Below, piece after piece: positions 41,157-49,122 of a stretch of 64,000 bases of DNA. The stretch lies in assembly GCA_027483665.1 (NCBI GenBank), contig JAIXUC010000008.1, positions 93,390 through 157,389 of the forward strand, written 5' to 3'. The notes under the pieces are model-generated. The model ran no database searches, was not told the origin of the DNA, and saw only the letters and a list, made by a program, of their open reading frames with translations. The stretch comes from Comamonadaceae bacterium (lineage in GTDB: Bacteria > Pseudomonadota > Gammaproteobacteria > Burkholderiales > Burkholderiaceae_C). A program made the translations under genes and the position numbers. The first letter of the stretch is position 1. Each line of letters starts with the position of its first letter.

Positions 41157-42095
41157 ATGAAGCCGCCCACACCTGCTACCTACCCCCGCGACTTGGTGGG
41201 CTACGGCCGCCAGCCGCCGCACCCGCAGTGGCCCGGCCAGGCTCGCATCGCGCTGCAGTTCGTCTTGAATTACGAAGAGGGTGGGGAGAACGCCACGCTG
41301 CACGGCGACGCAGGCTCGGAGCAGTTTTTGTCGGAACTGTTCAACCCTCCGAGCTTTCCCGACAGGCACCTGAGCATGGAGAGCATTTATGAGTACGGCT
41401 CGCGTGTGGGCGTGTGGCGTTTGCTGCGCGAGTTCGAGCGACGCAACCTGCCGCTTACCGTGTTTGGCGTGGGCATGGCGCTGCAGCGCCACCCGGAGCT
41501 GACGCGGGCTTTTGTCGAGCTGGGCCACGAGATCGCCTGTCACGGCTGGCGCTGGATCCACTATCAAAACATGGACGAAGCCACCGAGCGCGAACACCTC
41601 CTCTTGGGCGTTGCCGCCATTAAGGACTTGACTGGCCAAGCACCGCTGGGCTGGTACACCGGGCGTGACAGCCCCAATACCCGCCGCCTCGTGGTGGAGC
41701 ACGACGGCTTTGTCTATGACAGCGACTACTACGGCGACGACCTGCCCTTTTGGACACCCGTCACCAAGAGCAATGGCGAGGTGGTGCAGCACTTGGTGGT
41801 GCCTTACACGCTCGACGTGAACGACATGCGCTTTGCCCTGCCCCAAGGCTTCTCACAAGGCGACGACTTCTTCACCTACCTGCGTGACAGCTTCGACGTG
41901 CTGTACGCAGAAGGCGAACACGCGCCCAAGATGATGAGCGTCGGCATGCACTGCCGCCTGCTGGGCCGCCCAGGCCGCATGCGCGCCCTGCAACGATTCT
42001 TAGACCATGTGCAAACGCACGACCGGGTGTGGGTGTGTCGGCGCATCGACATCGCTCGGCATTGGCAAGCTATGCACCCGGCCCGCCCCGCATGA
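41157..42095 (+). CDS. puuE: Allantoinase PuuE (polysaccharide-deacetylase family)
   Basis: PuuE opens allantoin to allantoate without the metal amidohydrolase fold used by AllB. The 312-residue protein shows YPRDLVGYGRQPPHPQWPG, the FVLNYEEGGEN motif with GDAGSEQFLSE, and the deacetylase-like NodB segments GVGMALQRHPEL and HEIACHGWRWIHYQ. Its stop overlaps the ATG of the uraD-allC fusion (ATGA), so the three activities from OHCU to ureidoglycine are made from one message. Confidence 0.94.
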   Translation: MKPPTPATYPRDLVGYGRQPPHPQWPGQARIALQFVLNYEEGGENATLHGDAGSEQFLSELFNPPSFPDRHLSMESIYEYGSRVGVWRLLREFERRNLPLTVFGVGMALQRHPELTRAFVELGHEIACHGWRWIHYQNMDEATEREHLLLGVAAIKDLTGQAPLGWYTGRDSPNTRRLVVEHDGFVYDSDYYGDDLPFWTPVTKSNGEVVQHLVVPYTLDVNDMRFALPQGFSQGDDFFTYLRDSFDVLYAEGEHAPKMMSVGMHCRLLGRPGRMRALQRFLDHVQTHDRVWVCRRIDIARHWQAMHPARPA

Positions 42096-43882
42096 CCGCC
42101 ACCCTGAGCCTCGACCAACTCAACACCGCCCCGCCCGAAGCGGCGCTGGCGATGCTGGAAGGCATCTACGAGCATTCGCCTTGGATTGCGCAAGCCGCAC
42201 TGGCCAGCCGGCCGTTTGCATCGCTGTCCCAGTTGCACCAAGCCATGGTACGAGCGGTGCGAGGCGCAGGGCTCGATGCGCAGTTGGCCCTCATTCGCGC
42301 GCACCCCGAGTTGGCGGGCAAAGCCATGGTGGCTGGCACGCTCACGGCGGAATCCACTGATGAGCAAAGCCGCGCCGGCCTCACGCACTGCAGCCCGGAA
42401 GAGTTCGCGCAGGTGCAGCGGCTGAACGCCGACTACAACGCGCGCTTTGGCTGGCCCTTCATCGTGGCGGTGCGCGGGCCGCGTGGCACGGGCCTGTCGC
42501 GTGCGCAGATCATCAGCACCTTTCAGCGGCGCATCACAGCCCACCCAGAGGACGAGCGCGCCGAGTGCTTGCGCCAGATCCACCGCATCGCCGAGTTGCG
42601 CCTGGCTGACCGTTTCAACCAACAGCCCGAGCGCGGCCAACGCGTGTGGGATTGGGCGCAGAGCTTGGCCGCCCACAGCGACCCAGGCTTTGCCGAGGCG
42701 GGCCAGCTCACCGTGACTTACCTCACGCCCGCGCACCGCGCCTGCGCCGAGCAGTTGCAGGGCTGGATGCGCGAGAGCGGCTTTGACGAGGTGTCCCTTG
42801 ATGCGGTGGGCAATGTGGTGGGCGTGTACCGCGCCGACCCTACCGTGCGCCAGCCGCGTACCCTCATGACCGGCTCGCATTACGACACGGTGCGCAATGG
42901 TGGGCGCTACGACGGGCGACTGGGTATTTTGGTGCCCATGGAGTGCGTGCGCATGCTGGCTCAAGGCGGCCAGCGCCTGCCCTTCCACCTGGAAGTGGTG
43001 GGCTTTTCAGAGGAAGAAGGCCAGCGCTACAAGGCCACTTTTCTGGGCTCTGGCGCACTCATCGGGCAGTTCAACCCGGCCTGGCTGGACCAGTTGGACG
43101 CAGACGGCGTGAGCATGCGCGAAGCCATGCAGGCCGCAGGCTTGCCCGGTACTTTGGAGGCCATTGCAGCGCTCAAGCGTGACGCGGCGCAGTACTTGGG
43201 TTTTGTAGAGATCCACGTCGAGCAGGGGCCGGTGCTGCACGGCAGGGACTTGGGCCTGGGCGTGGTCGGCTCCATCAATGGCAGCGTGCGGATGTTGGGC
43301 CAAGTGCAGGGCGTGGCCTGCCACGCGGGCACGACACCCATGGCCCAGCGCCGCGACGCTGCGGCTGCCGTAGCGGAAATCATCTTGGCCGTGGAAGAGC
43401 GCGCAGCACGCGATGGCGATTCCGTGGGCACCGTGGGCCAGTTGAACGTGCCCTCGGGCTCCATCAACGTGGTGCCGGGCGCTTGCCATTTCAGCCTCGA
43501 CCTGCGCGCCCCGACAGACGCGCAACGTGATGCCTTGGTGGCCGACGTGTTGGCGCAAGCGCACGCCATTTGCCAGCGCCGCGGCGTGCACTTGCAACTG
43601 GAAGAAACCTTGCGCGCCGCTGCTGCGCCCAGCGCCCCCGACTGGCAAGCGCGCTGGGAAGCCGCGGTGGCATCGCTTGGTTTGCCGGTACACCGCCTGC
43701 CCAGCGGCGCCGGCCACGACGCCATGAAGCTGCACGAGTTGATGCCCCAAGCCATGCTGTTTGTGCGCGGAGAAAACGACGGCATCAGCCACAACCCGCT
43801 GGAGTCCAGCACCGCGCACGACATCGACCTGGCCGTGCGCGCCTTCGACCACCTGCTGGCCCAGCTCGGCACGGAAACTTGA
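42092..43882 (+). CDS. Fused OHCU decarboxylase and allantoate amidohydrolase (UraD-AllC)
   Basis: This 596-residue fusion has two parts. Residues 1 to ~175 are UraD: catalytic H71-P72-E73 in IRAHPELAGKA, FGWPFIVAVRG and a C-terminal ITAHPEDERAECLRQI. They decarboxylate OHCU to S-allantoin. Residues ~180-596 are an M20-family allantoate amidohydrolase: GSHYDTVRNGGRYDG with H262, D264 and D273, then FSEEEGQRY, VEIHVEQGPVL and the C-terminal SGAGHDAM. The two halves sit on either side of PuuE in the pathway, so the fusion does not join consecutive steps. Start coupled to puuE. Confidence 0.92.
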   Translation: MTATLSLDQLNTAPPEAALAMLEGIYEHSPWIAQAALASRPFASLSQLHQAMVRAVRGAGLDAQLALIRAHPELAGKAMVAGTLTAESTDEQSRAGLTHCSPEEFAQVQRLNADYNARFGWPFIVAVRGPRGTGLSRAQIISTFQRRITAHPEDERAECLRQIHRIAELRLADRFNQQPERGQRVWDWAQSLAAHSDPGFAEAGQLTVTYLTPAHRACAEQLQGWMRESGFDEVSLDAVGNVVGVYRADPTVRQPRTLMTGSHYDTVRNGGRYDGRLGILVPMECVRMLAQGGQRLPFHLEVVGFSEEEGQRYKATFLGSGALIGQFNPAWLDQLDADGVSMREAMQAAGLPGTLEAIAALKRDAAQYLGFVEIHVEQGPVLHGRDLGLGVVGSINGSVRMLGQVQGVACHAGTTPMAQRRDAAAAVAEIILAVEERAARDGDSVGTVGQLNVPSGSINVVPGACHFSLDLRAPTDAQRDALVADVLAQAHAICQRRGVHLQLEETLRAAAAPSAPDWQARWEAAVASLGLPVHRLPSGAGHDAMKLHELMPQAMLFVRGENDGISHNPLESSTAHDIDLAVRAFDHLLAQLGTET

Positions 43883-43902
43883 ACATCCCGCATCTGATCC
43901 AC

Positions 43903-45207
43903 ATGCCCTCCAACGCACCGCACCCCACGGATCTTCCAGCCCACGACCCACTCGACGCCTGGATCGAATCGCATTTCGAAGAGCAGGTGCGCTTTCTTCA
44001 AGCCCTGGTACAGGTGCCCACCGACACGCCCCCCGGCAACAACGCACCGCATGCGGAGCGCACCGCCGAGCTGCTGGACGCGATGGGCCTGGAAGCGGAA
44101 AAGTACCCGGTGCCGCAAGACCAAGTGCACGCCGCTGGCATGGCCTCGATCACCAACCTGATCGTTCGCCACCGCTTTGGCGCAGGTGGCCCCACCATTG
44201 CGCTCAACGCCCACGGCGATGTGGTGCCCCCGGGTGAGGGTTGGACCCGCGACCCCTACGGCGCTTCGATCGAAGGCGACCTGCACACGGGTCGGCTCTA
44301 TGGCCGCGCCGCTGCCGTGAGCAAGAGCGATTTCGCCACCTACACCTTTGCCCTGCGCGCCTTGCAAGCATTGCAGGCCAACACCGGCGCTGCGCTGGCA
44401 GGCGCGGTGGAGTTGCATTTCACCTACGACGAAGAATTTGGTGGCGAACTGGGCCCCGGCTGGCTGTTGAGCCAAGGCCTCACCAAACCCGACCTGTTGA
44501 TCGCCGCTGGCTTCAGCTACGAGGTGGTGACCGCGCACAACGGCTGCTTGCAAATGGAGGTGACGGTGCACGGCAAAGCCGCACACGCCGCCATTCCACA
44601 CACCGGGGTGGACGCACTGCAAGGCGCTTTGTATTTGCTGCAAGCGCTGGTGGACTGCAACCAGGGCTACCGGGCCATCACCTCCCAAGTGACAGGCATC
44701 CAGCACCCTTACCTGAACATCGGCCGCATCGAAGGTGGCACCAACACCAACGTGGTGCCCGGAAAGCTGGTGTTCAAACTCGACCGCCGCATGATCCCCG
44801 AGGAGGATCCGGTTGTCGTGGAGGCCGAGATCCGAGGCGTCCTTGCTGAAGCCACAGCCCGCGCCCAAGCGGCTGGCCTACCCATTACGGTTGACGTGCG
44901 CCCCCTGCTGCTGGCCCACGCCATGCGTCCACTGCCCGGCCACGAGGTGCTGGTGCATGCCATCCAGCGTCACGGACAAGCGGTTTTCGGCGAACCCATC
45001 CCAGCCATGGGCACGCCGCTCTACACCGACGTGCGCCTGTACGCCCAAGCGGGCGTGCCGGGCGTCATCTACGGCGCGGGCCCCCGCACCGTGCTGGAGT
45101 CGGGCGCCAAGCGGGCCGACGAGCACTTGAACCTGGCTGACCTGAAGCGCGCCACGCAAGTGGTGGCGCGCGTCTTGCGCGAACTGCTGATCGCCAATAA
45201 AGCCTGA
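43903..45207 (+). CDS. M20-family metallohydrolase (ArgE/DapE-like) with altered metal site
   Basis: This 434-residue amidohydrolase of the peptidase M20 fold keeps H104 and D106 (NAHGDVVPPG), and D176-E177-E178 (YDEEFGGE). However, the conserved metal-bridging aspartate expected in the GRG-x-x-D-x-K segment appears as V139 (GRAAAVSKSDF). It begins 20 bases after the uraD-allC fusion and precedes an importer operon. Possible substrates are N-carbamoyl or N-formyl compounds. YlmB-type formylaminopyrimidine deformylases belong to the same superfamily. The exact function is not known. Confidence 0.78.
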   Translation: MPSNAPHPTDLPAHDPLDAWIESHFEEQVRFLQALVQVPTDTPPGNNAPHAERTAELLDAMGLEAEKYPVPQDQVHAAGMASITNLIVRHRFGAGGPTIALNAHGDVVPPGEGWTRDPYGASIEGDLHTGRLYGRAAAVSKSDFATYTFALRALQALQANTGAALAGAVELHFTYDEEFGGELGPGWLLSQGLTKPDLLIAAGFSYEVVTAHNGCLQMEVTVHGKAAHAAIPHTGVDALQGALYLLQALVDCNQGYRAITSQVTGIQHPYLNIGRIEGGTNTNVVPGKLVFKLDRRMIPEEDPVVVEAEIRGVLAEATARAQAAGLPITVDVRPLLLAHAMRPLPGHEVLVHAIQRHGQAVFGEPIPAMGTPLYTDVRLYAQAGVPGVIYGAGPRTVLESGAKRADEHLNLADLKRATQVVARVLRELLIANKA

Positions 45208-45312
45208 AGTTGCACCGCTACGGCTCGGGTTCGCCCCATACAGGACCGCGCAGCCTCGCCCCAAAATGGGGCGGTTGGAGCAGTTCGCGGCACAGCCGCA
45301 CCGCAAGCGGGC

Positions 45313-45328
45313 GGGCATTGTTCTTGCT
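45313..45328 (+). promoter_or_regulatory. Sigma-54 (-24/-12) promoter of the THI5/NMT1-type importer
   Basis: CGGGCAT-TGTTC-TTGCT has GG and GC 10 bases apart and a perfect TTGC at -12. The -24 box is GGGCAT instead of TGGCAC. The predicted start near 45338 lies 44 bases before the substrate-binding protein ATG. Confidence 0.6.
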
Positions 45329-45381
45329 GACTTCATGCCGAACGCCTTGATTTCTTACCCAGTCTCTGGAGACCTTTCACC

Positions 45382-46428
45382 ATGTCCAAGCGTGCCTTTC
45401 TCTCCCGTTCCCTGAAAACCTTGGCTGCCCTCGCCATGGCAGCCGGTGCCAGCACCAGCTTTGCGCAGAACACGCCCATCAAATTCCAGCTCGATTGGCG
45501 CTTTGAAGGCCCAGCAGCCTTGTTCTTGTCGCCAGCCGCCAAGGGCTATTTCAAAGACGCCAAGATCGATGTCACGATTGACGCGGGCAATGGCTCCGGC
45601 GGCACGGTAACGCGGGTGGCTTCTGGAACTTACGACATGGGTTTTGCCGACATGGCGGCGCTCATGGAGTTCCACGCCAACAACCCTGATGCGCCCAACA
45701 AGCCAGTCGCGGTGATGATGGTCTACAACAACACGCCGGCCTCGGTCATGGCGCTCAAGAAGAGCGGCATCAAGACCCCGGCTGACCTGAATGGCAAAAA
45801 GCTGGGTGCGCCGGTGTTCGATGCCGGGCGCCGCGCCTTCCCTATCTTCTCGAAGGCCAACAACATTGCGGGCGTTCAGTGGACCGCCATGGACCCGCCG
45901 CTGCGCGAAACCATGCTGGTGCGCGGTGACATCGATGCCATCACCGGCTTCACCTTCACCTCGCTGCTGAACTTGGAAGCGCGTGGCGTGAAAGCAGAAG
46001 ACGTGGTGGTCATGCCCTACCCGGCCTTTGGTGTGCGCCTGTATGGCAACGCCATCATCGTGAACCCCAAGCTGCTGCGCGAGAACCCGGCTGCAGTCAA
46101 AGCGTTCCTGCAAGCCTTCACCAAGGGCGCGCGCGATGTGATTGCCAAGCCCGATGTGGCCATTGAATATGTACGCCAGCGCGACGGCATCATCAACGTC
46201 GATTTGGAAACGCGCCGCCTGCAATTGGCCATCGACACGGTGGTCAACAGCCCGGATGCGCGCGCTGAAGGTTTTGGGCAAGTTGTGCCGGGCCGCCTCG
46301 CTTTGATGGCCTCGCAGGTGTCTGATGCCTTCGCCACCAAAACCCGTGTGAACCCGGATGCGGTGTGGAACGCCAGCTTCCTGCCGACCAAGGCCGAGCT
46401 GAACATCCTGCCTGCGCCCAAGAAGTGA
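45382..46428 (+). CDS. ABC transporter substrate-binding protein (THI5/NMT1-like)
   Basis: This 348-residue periplasmic binding protein has a cleavable signal peptide (ending in SFAQ near residue 29). The family opening is IKFQLDWRFEGPAALF, then TRVASGTYDMGFADMAALMEF and FKANNIAGVQW-like motifs. Relatives bind pyrimidine precursors, sulfonates or nitrate. The lack of a sulfonate-type signature and the purine surroundings favour an N-heterocycle. It is the first gene of a four-gene unit. GGAGA precedes the start, and the stop overlaps the next start (GTGA). Confidence 0.85.
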   Translation: MSKRAFLSRSLKTLAALAMAAGASTSFAQNTPIKFQLDWRFEGPAALFLSPAAKGYFKDAKIDVTIDAGNGSGGTVTRVASGTYDMGFADMAALMEFHANNPDAPNKPVAVMMVYNNTPASVMALKKSGIKTPADLNGKKLGAPVFDAGRRAFPIFSKANNIAGVQWTAMDPPLRETMLVRGDIDAITGFTFTSLLNLEARGVKAEDVVVMPYPAFGVRLYGNAIIVNPKLLRENPAAVKAFLQAFTKGARDVIAKPDVAIEYVRQRDGIINVDLETRRLQLAIDTVVNSPDARAEGFGQVVPGRLALMASQVSDAFATKTRVNPDAVWNASFLPTKAELNILPAPKK

Positions 46429-47291
46429 ACGCAGGCGACGCGGCAGCCTTCGTCGACTTCCGCGACGTCTGGCTGGCCTACAACGAGGAGCTGCTGGCCG
46501 CCAACCAGTTCGCGGTGGAGGCCATCAACCTCCAGGTGAAGCAGGGCGAGTTCATCGCCATCGTGGGACCTTCGGGCTGTGGGAAGTCCACCTTCATGAA
46601 GCTCACCACGGGCCTGAAGATGCCGTCGATGGGCAAGATCCTCATCGACGGCGCTGCGGTGACTGGGCCGCTGAAGATTTCCGGCATGGCTTTTCAGGCG
46701 CCTTCGTTGTTGCCCTGGCGCACCACGGTCGACAACGTGCTGTTGCCGCTGGAAATCGTCGAACCCTACCGCAGCCAGTTCAAGGCGAAGCGCGCCGAGT
46801 TCGAAGCCCGCGCCCGCGCCCTGCTGCAAAAAGTGGGTTTGGGCGGTTACGAGGACAAATTTCCTTGGCAGCTCTCGGGCGGCATGCAGCAGCGCGCCAG
46901 CATTTGCCGTGCGCTCATCCACGAGCCCAAGATGCTGCTGCTCGACGAGCCCTTCGGCGCGCTCGATGCGTTCACCCGCGAAGAGCTGTGGTGCATCTTG
47001 CGCGACCTCTGGACCGAGCAGCGCTTCAACGTGATATTGGTGACGCACGACCTGCGTGAAAGCGTGTTCTTGGCCGACACGGTGTATGTGATGAGCAAGT
47101 CGCCCGGGCGTTTCATGGTGCGCCGTGAAATTGATCTGCCCAGGCCGCGTGATTTGGAAATCACCTACTCGCGCGAATTCACCGACATCGTGCACGAGCT
47201 GCGCGGCCACATTGGGGCTATTCGTCAGAACGCTGCTCAAGGCACTGGCCAAGGTACTCCAGTTGCTCCGACACCTGCGCTGCCGCAGTGA
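46425..47291 (+). CDS. ABC transporter ATP-binding protein (NitT/TauT family)
   Basis: This 288-residue ATPase has Walker A GPSGCGKST (48-56), Q-loop AFQAPSLLPWRT, signature LSGGMQQRASI and Walker B MLLLDEPFGALD. The GTG start at 46425 is chosen because it overlaps the upstream TGA by the usual four bases and the family homology begins there. It energises the THI5/NMT1-type importer with the permease that follows. The ~20-residue Gln/Pro/Ala-rich C-terminal tail is unusual. Confidence 0.88.
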   Translation: MNAGDAAAFVDFRDVWLAYNEELLAANQFAVEAINLQVKQGEFIAIVGPSGCGKSTFMKLTTGLKMPSMGKILIDGAAVTGPLKISGMAFQAPSLLPWRTTVDNVLLPLEIVEPYRSQFKAKRAEFEARARALLQKVGLGGYEDKFPWQLSGGMQQRASICRALIHEPKMLLLDEPFGALDAFTREELWCILRDLWTEQRFNVILVTHDLRESVFLADTVYVMSKSPGRFMVRREIDLPRPRDLEITYSREFTDIVHELRGHIGAIRQNAAQGTGQGTPVAPTPALPQ

Positions 47292-47325
47292 GCAGCCTCA
47301 CCTCCCAGCGTTCGAAATCACCCCC

Positions 47326-48093
47326 ATGAAGCAAACCCCCGTTGAACGCTGGTCGCCCTGGATCTTGCTGGTGACGGTGATCTTGCTGTGGCAGATCATC
47401 TGCTCGGCCTTCCAGGTTTCTGAGTTCATCTTCCCCAGCCCTTGGCGCATCTGGACGCAGTTCTGGGAGTTCAAAACCATCATCGCTGGCCACGCGTGGC
47501 GCACCTTCTGGGTGACCATGGTCGGCTTTGGCATTGCCATCGTGGTGGGGGTTTTGCTGGGCTTCATCATCGGCAGCTCGCGCCTGGCCTACGCCGCCAT
47601 GTACCCGCTGATGACCGCCTTCAACGCCTTGCCCAAGGCGGCTTTTGTGCCGATCTTGGTGGTGTGGTTCGGCATTGGCGCGGGCCCGGCCATCCTCACG
47701 GCTTTCCTCATCAGCTTCTTTCCCATCATGGTCAACATCGCCACCGGTCTGGCGACCTTGGAGCCCGAGCTGGAAGACGTGTTGCGCGTGTTGGGGGCCA
47801 AACGTTGGGACGTGCTGATCAAGGTCGGCCTGCCACGCTCCATGCCGTACTTTTATGGCTCGCTCAAAGTGGCCATCACGCTGGCTTTTGTGGGCACCAC
47901 AGTCTCGGAGATGACAGCCGCCAACGAAGGCATTGGCTACCTGCTCATCTCAGCAGGCTCTGCCATGCAAATGGGTTTGGCTTTTGCTGGGTTGGTGGTG
48001 GTGGGCGCCATGGCCATGGTGATGTATGAGCTGTTCAGCGCCATTGAACGCCACACCACGGGCTGGGCCCATCGAGGCTCGCAAAACACCTGA
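47326..48093 (+). CDS. ABC transporter permease (NitT/TauT family)
   Basis: This 255-residue inner-membrane protein has about six helices and the ATPase-contact loop LEDVLRVLGAKRWDVLIKVGLPRSMPY at about 160-186, as in ThiX, SsuC and TauC-like permeases. The start MKQTPVERW at 47326 is the first in-frame ATG that begins just before the first helix. Its stop shares one base with the deaminase start (TGATG). Confidence 0.88.
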   Translation: MKQTPVERWSPWILLVTVILLWQIICSAFQVSEFIFPSPWRIWTQFWEFKTIIAGHAWRTFWVTMVGFGIAIVVGVLLGFIIGSSRLAYAAMYPLMTAFNALPKAAFVPILVVWFGIGAGPAILTAFLISFFPIMVNIATGLATLEPELEDVLRVLGAKRWDVLIKVGLPRSMPYFYGSLKVAITLAFVGTTVSEMTAANEGIGYLLISAGSAMQMGLAFAGLVVVGAMAMVMYELFSAIERHTTGWAHRGSQNT

Positions 48094-48596
48094 TGTCACC
48101 CGCAGCGGAAGACGGCCCCTCGCTGCAGCAACAAGTGGCGCTGCTGCGCCGCGCAGACGCGGTGGCCCGGCGTGCCATGGCCATGGGCCGCCACCCTTTC
48201 GGTGCCGTTCTGGTGGCGCCAGACCACGAAACCGTGCTGGCCGAGCAGGGCAACATCGACACCGTGCACCACGCCGAGGCCACCTTGGCACGCCACGCCA
48301 GCCTTAACTGGCCCGCTGATTTTTTATGGCGTTGCACGCTGGTGACCACCTTCGAGCCCTGCGCCATGTGTGCCGGCACCATTTACTGGGCTCACATCGG
48401 ACGCGTGATGTTTGGTGCTTCAGAAGAAGCGTTGTTAGCGCTTACTGGCAGCCACCCCGACAACCCGACGCTGTCCTTGCCCTGCCGCGAGGTCTTTGCC
48501 AGGGGCCAGAAGCAGTTGACCGTCATCGGACCAGTGGCAGAGGTTCAAGGCGAGTTGCTTCAGACGCACCAAGGTTTTTGGTCCACCCGATCCTGA
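48093..48596 (+). CDS. Nucleobase/nucleoside deaminase (cytidine-deaminase fold)
   Basis: This 167-residue zinc deaminase carries H60-A61-E62 and P89-C90-A91-M92-C93, the paired HAE and PCxxC motifs. It resembles guanine deaminases of the cytidine-deaminase fold and TadA-like enzymes, but it is encoded at the end of an importer operon. It probably acts on the imported compound or a nearby purine. It overlaps the permease stop by one base. The substrate is not identifiable from sequence. Confidence 0.83.
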   Translation: MSPAAEDGPSLQQQVALLRRADAVARRAMAMGRHPFGAVLVAPDHETVLAEQGNIDTVHHAEATLARHASLNWPADFLWRCTLVTTFEPCAMCAGTIYWAHIGRVMFGASEEALLALTGSHPDNPTLSLPCREVFARGQKQLTVIGPVAEVQGELLQTHQGFWSTRS

Positions 48597-48775
48597 AAAG
48601 CGAGCGCCGGCGCCCGAGTTCCCGGAACGCCATCCGTTTGTCGGCGGATCTGGGCCGTTGATCCCCAAAACACCCTCTGTCTGTGAAGCAGTGCACGATT
48701 TACCTTGCGAAATGACTATGATTCTTGCGATTGCAACGGCCACTTTTCGCTGTGCGTGTCCGGAAAGCTCTCTCC

Positions 48776-49009
48776 ATGAACAACCCGTTTGCCGTATCCG
48801 AGACCGAGTTGCCTGCCGATGTGGCGCAACTGCTCATGGCCATGCAGCAGCGAATTGACGACTTGGAGCGAGAAAACGCTGACTTGCGCCAGCAGGTCGA
48901 ACAGGGTTTCCGGGAAACAGTGCTGGACTTTTCGAACTCCATATTGGCCACCATCGATCCCTTGGATCCGATGGCCCGTCTAGACGATCGCGGCAAGCCG
49001 ATTCGGTGA
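48776..49009 (+). CDS. Small coiled-coil protein, unknown function
   Basis: This 77-residue protein has a predicted coiled coil at about 19-45 (MAMQQRIDDLERENADLRQQ). A conserved-looking tail follows (ETVLDFSNSILATID, LDPMARLDDRGKPIR). I do not recognise it beyond a small hypothetical protein. It is followed by a strong terminator at 49072, supporting a real, independently expressed gene. The ~180 bases upstream hold no gene that I can see. Confidence 0.6.
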   Translation: MNNPFAVSETELPADVAQLLMAMQQRIDDLERENADLRQQVEQGFRETVLDFSNSILATIDPLDPMARLDDRGKPIR

Positions 49010-49071
49010 GCTGGAGCAGCGGTAGTCAAGCCGCCCTGGCCTGATACCGATCCCCCATCCCCCATCCCCAC

Positions 49072-49100
49072 AAGCGGCTGAAACTTCAGCCGCTTTTTTT
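49072..49100 (+). terminator. Rho-independent terminator after the small coiled-coil gene
   Basis: An 11-base perfect stem (AAGCGGCTGAA with TTCAGCCGCTT) with a two-base loop is followed by five more T. It ends the plus-strand transcript. The Rieske gene converges on it from the other side. Confidence 0.88.
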
Positions 49101-49122
49101 CGTCTGCGCATCTCAAGGGTGT

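Noticed and set aside
45257..45273. A terminator after the M20 hydrolase gene (CGCCCCA-AAA-TGGGGCG)
   Set aside because: The stem is only seven bases and is not followed by a T-run.
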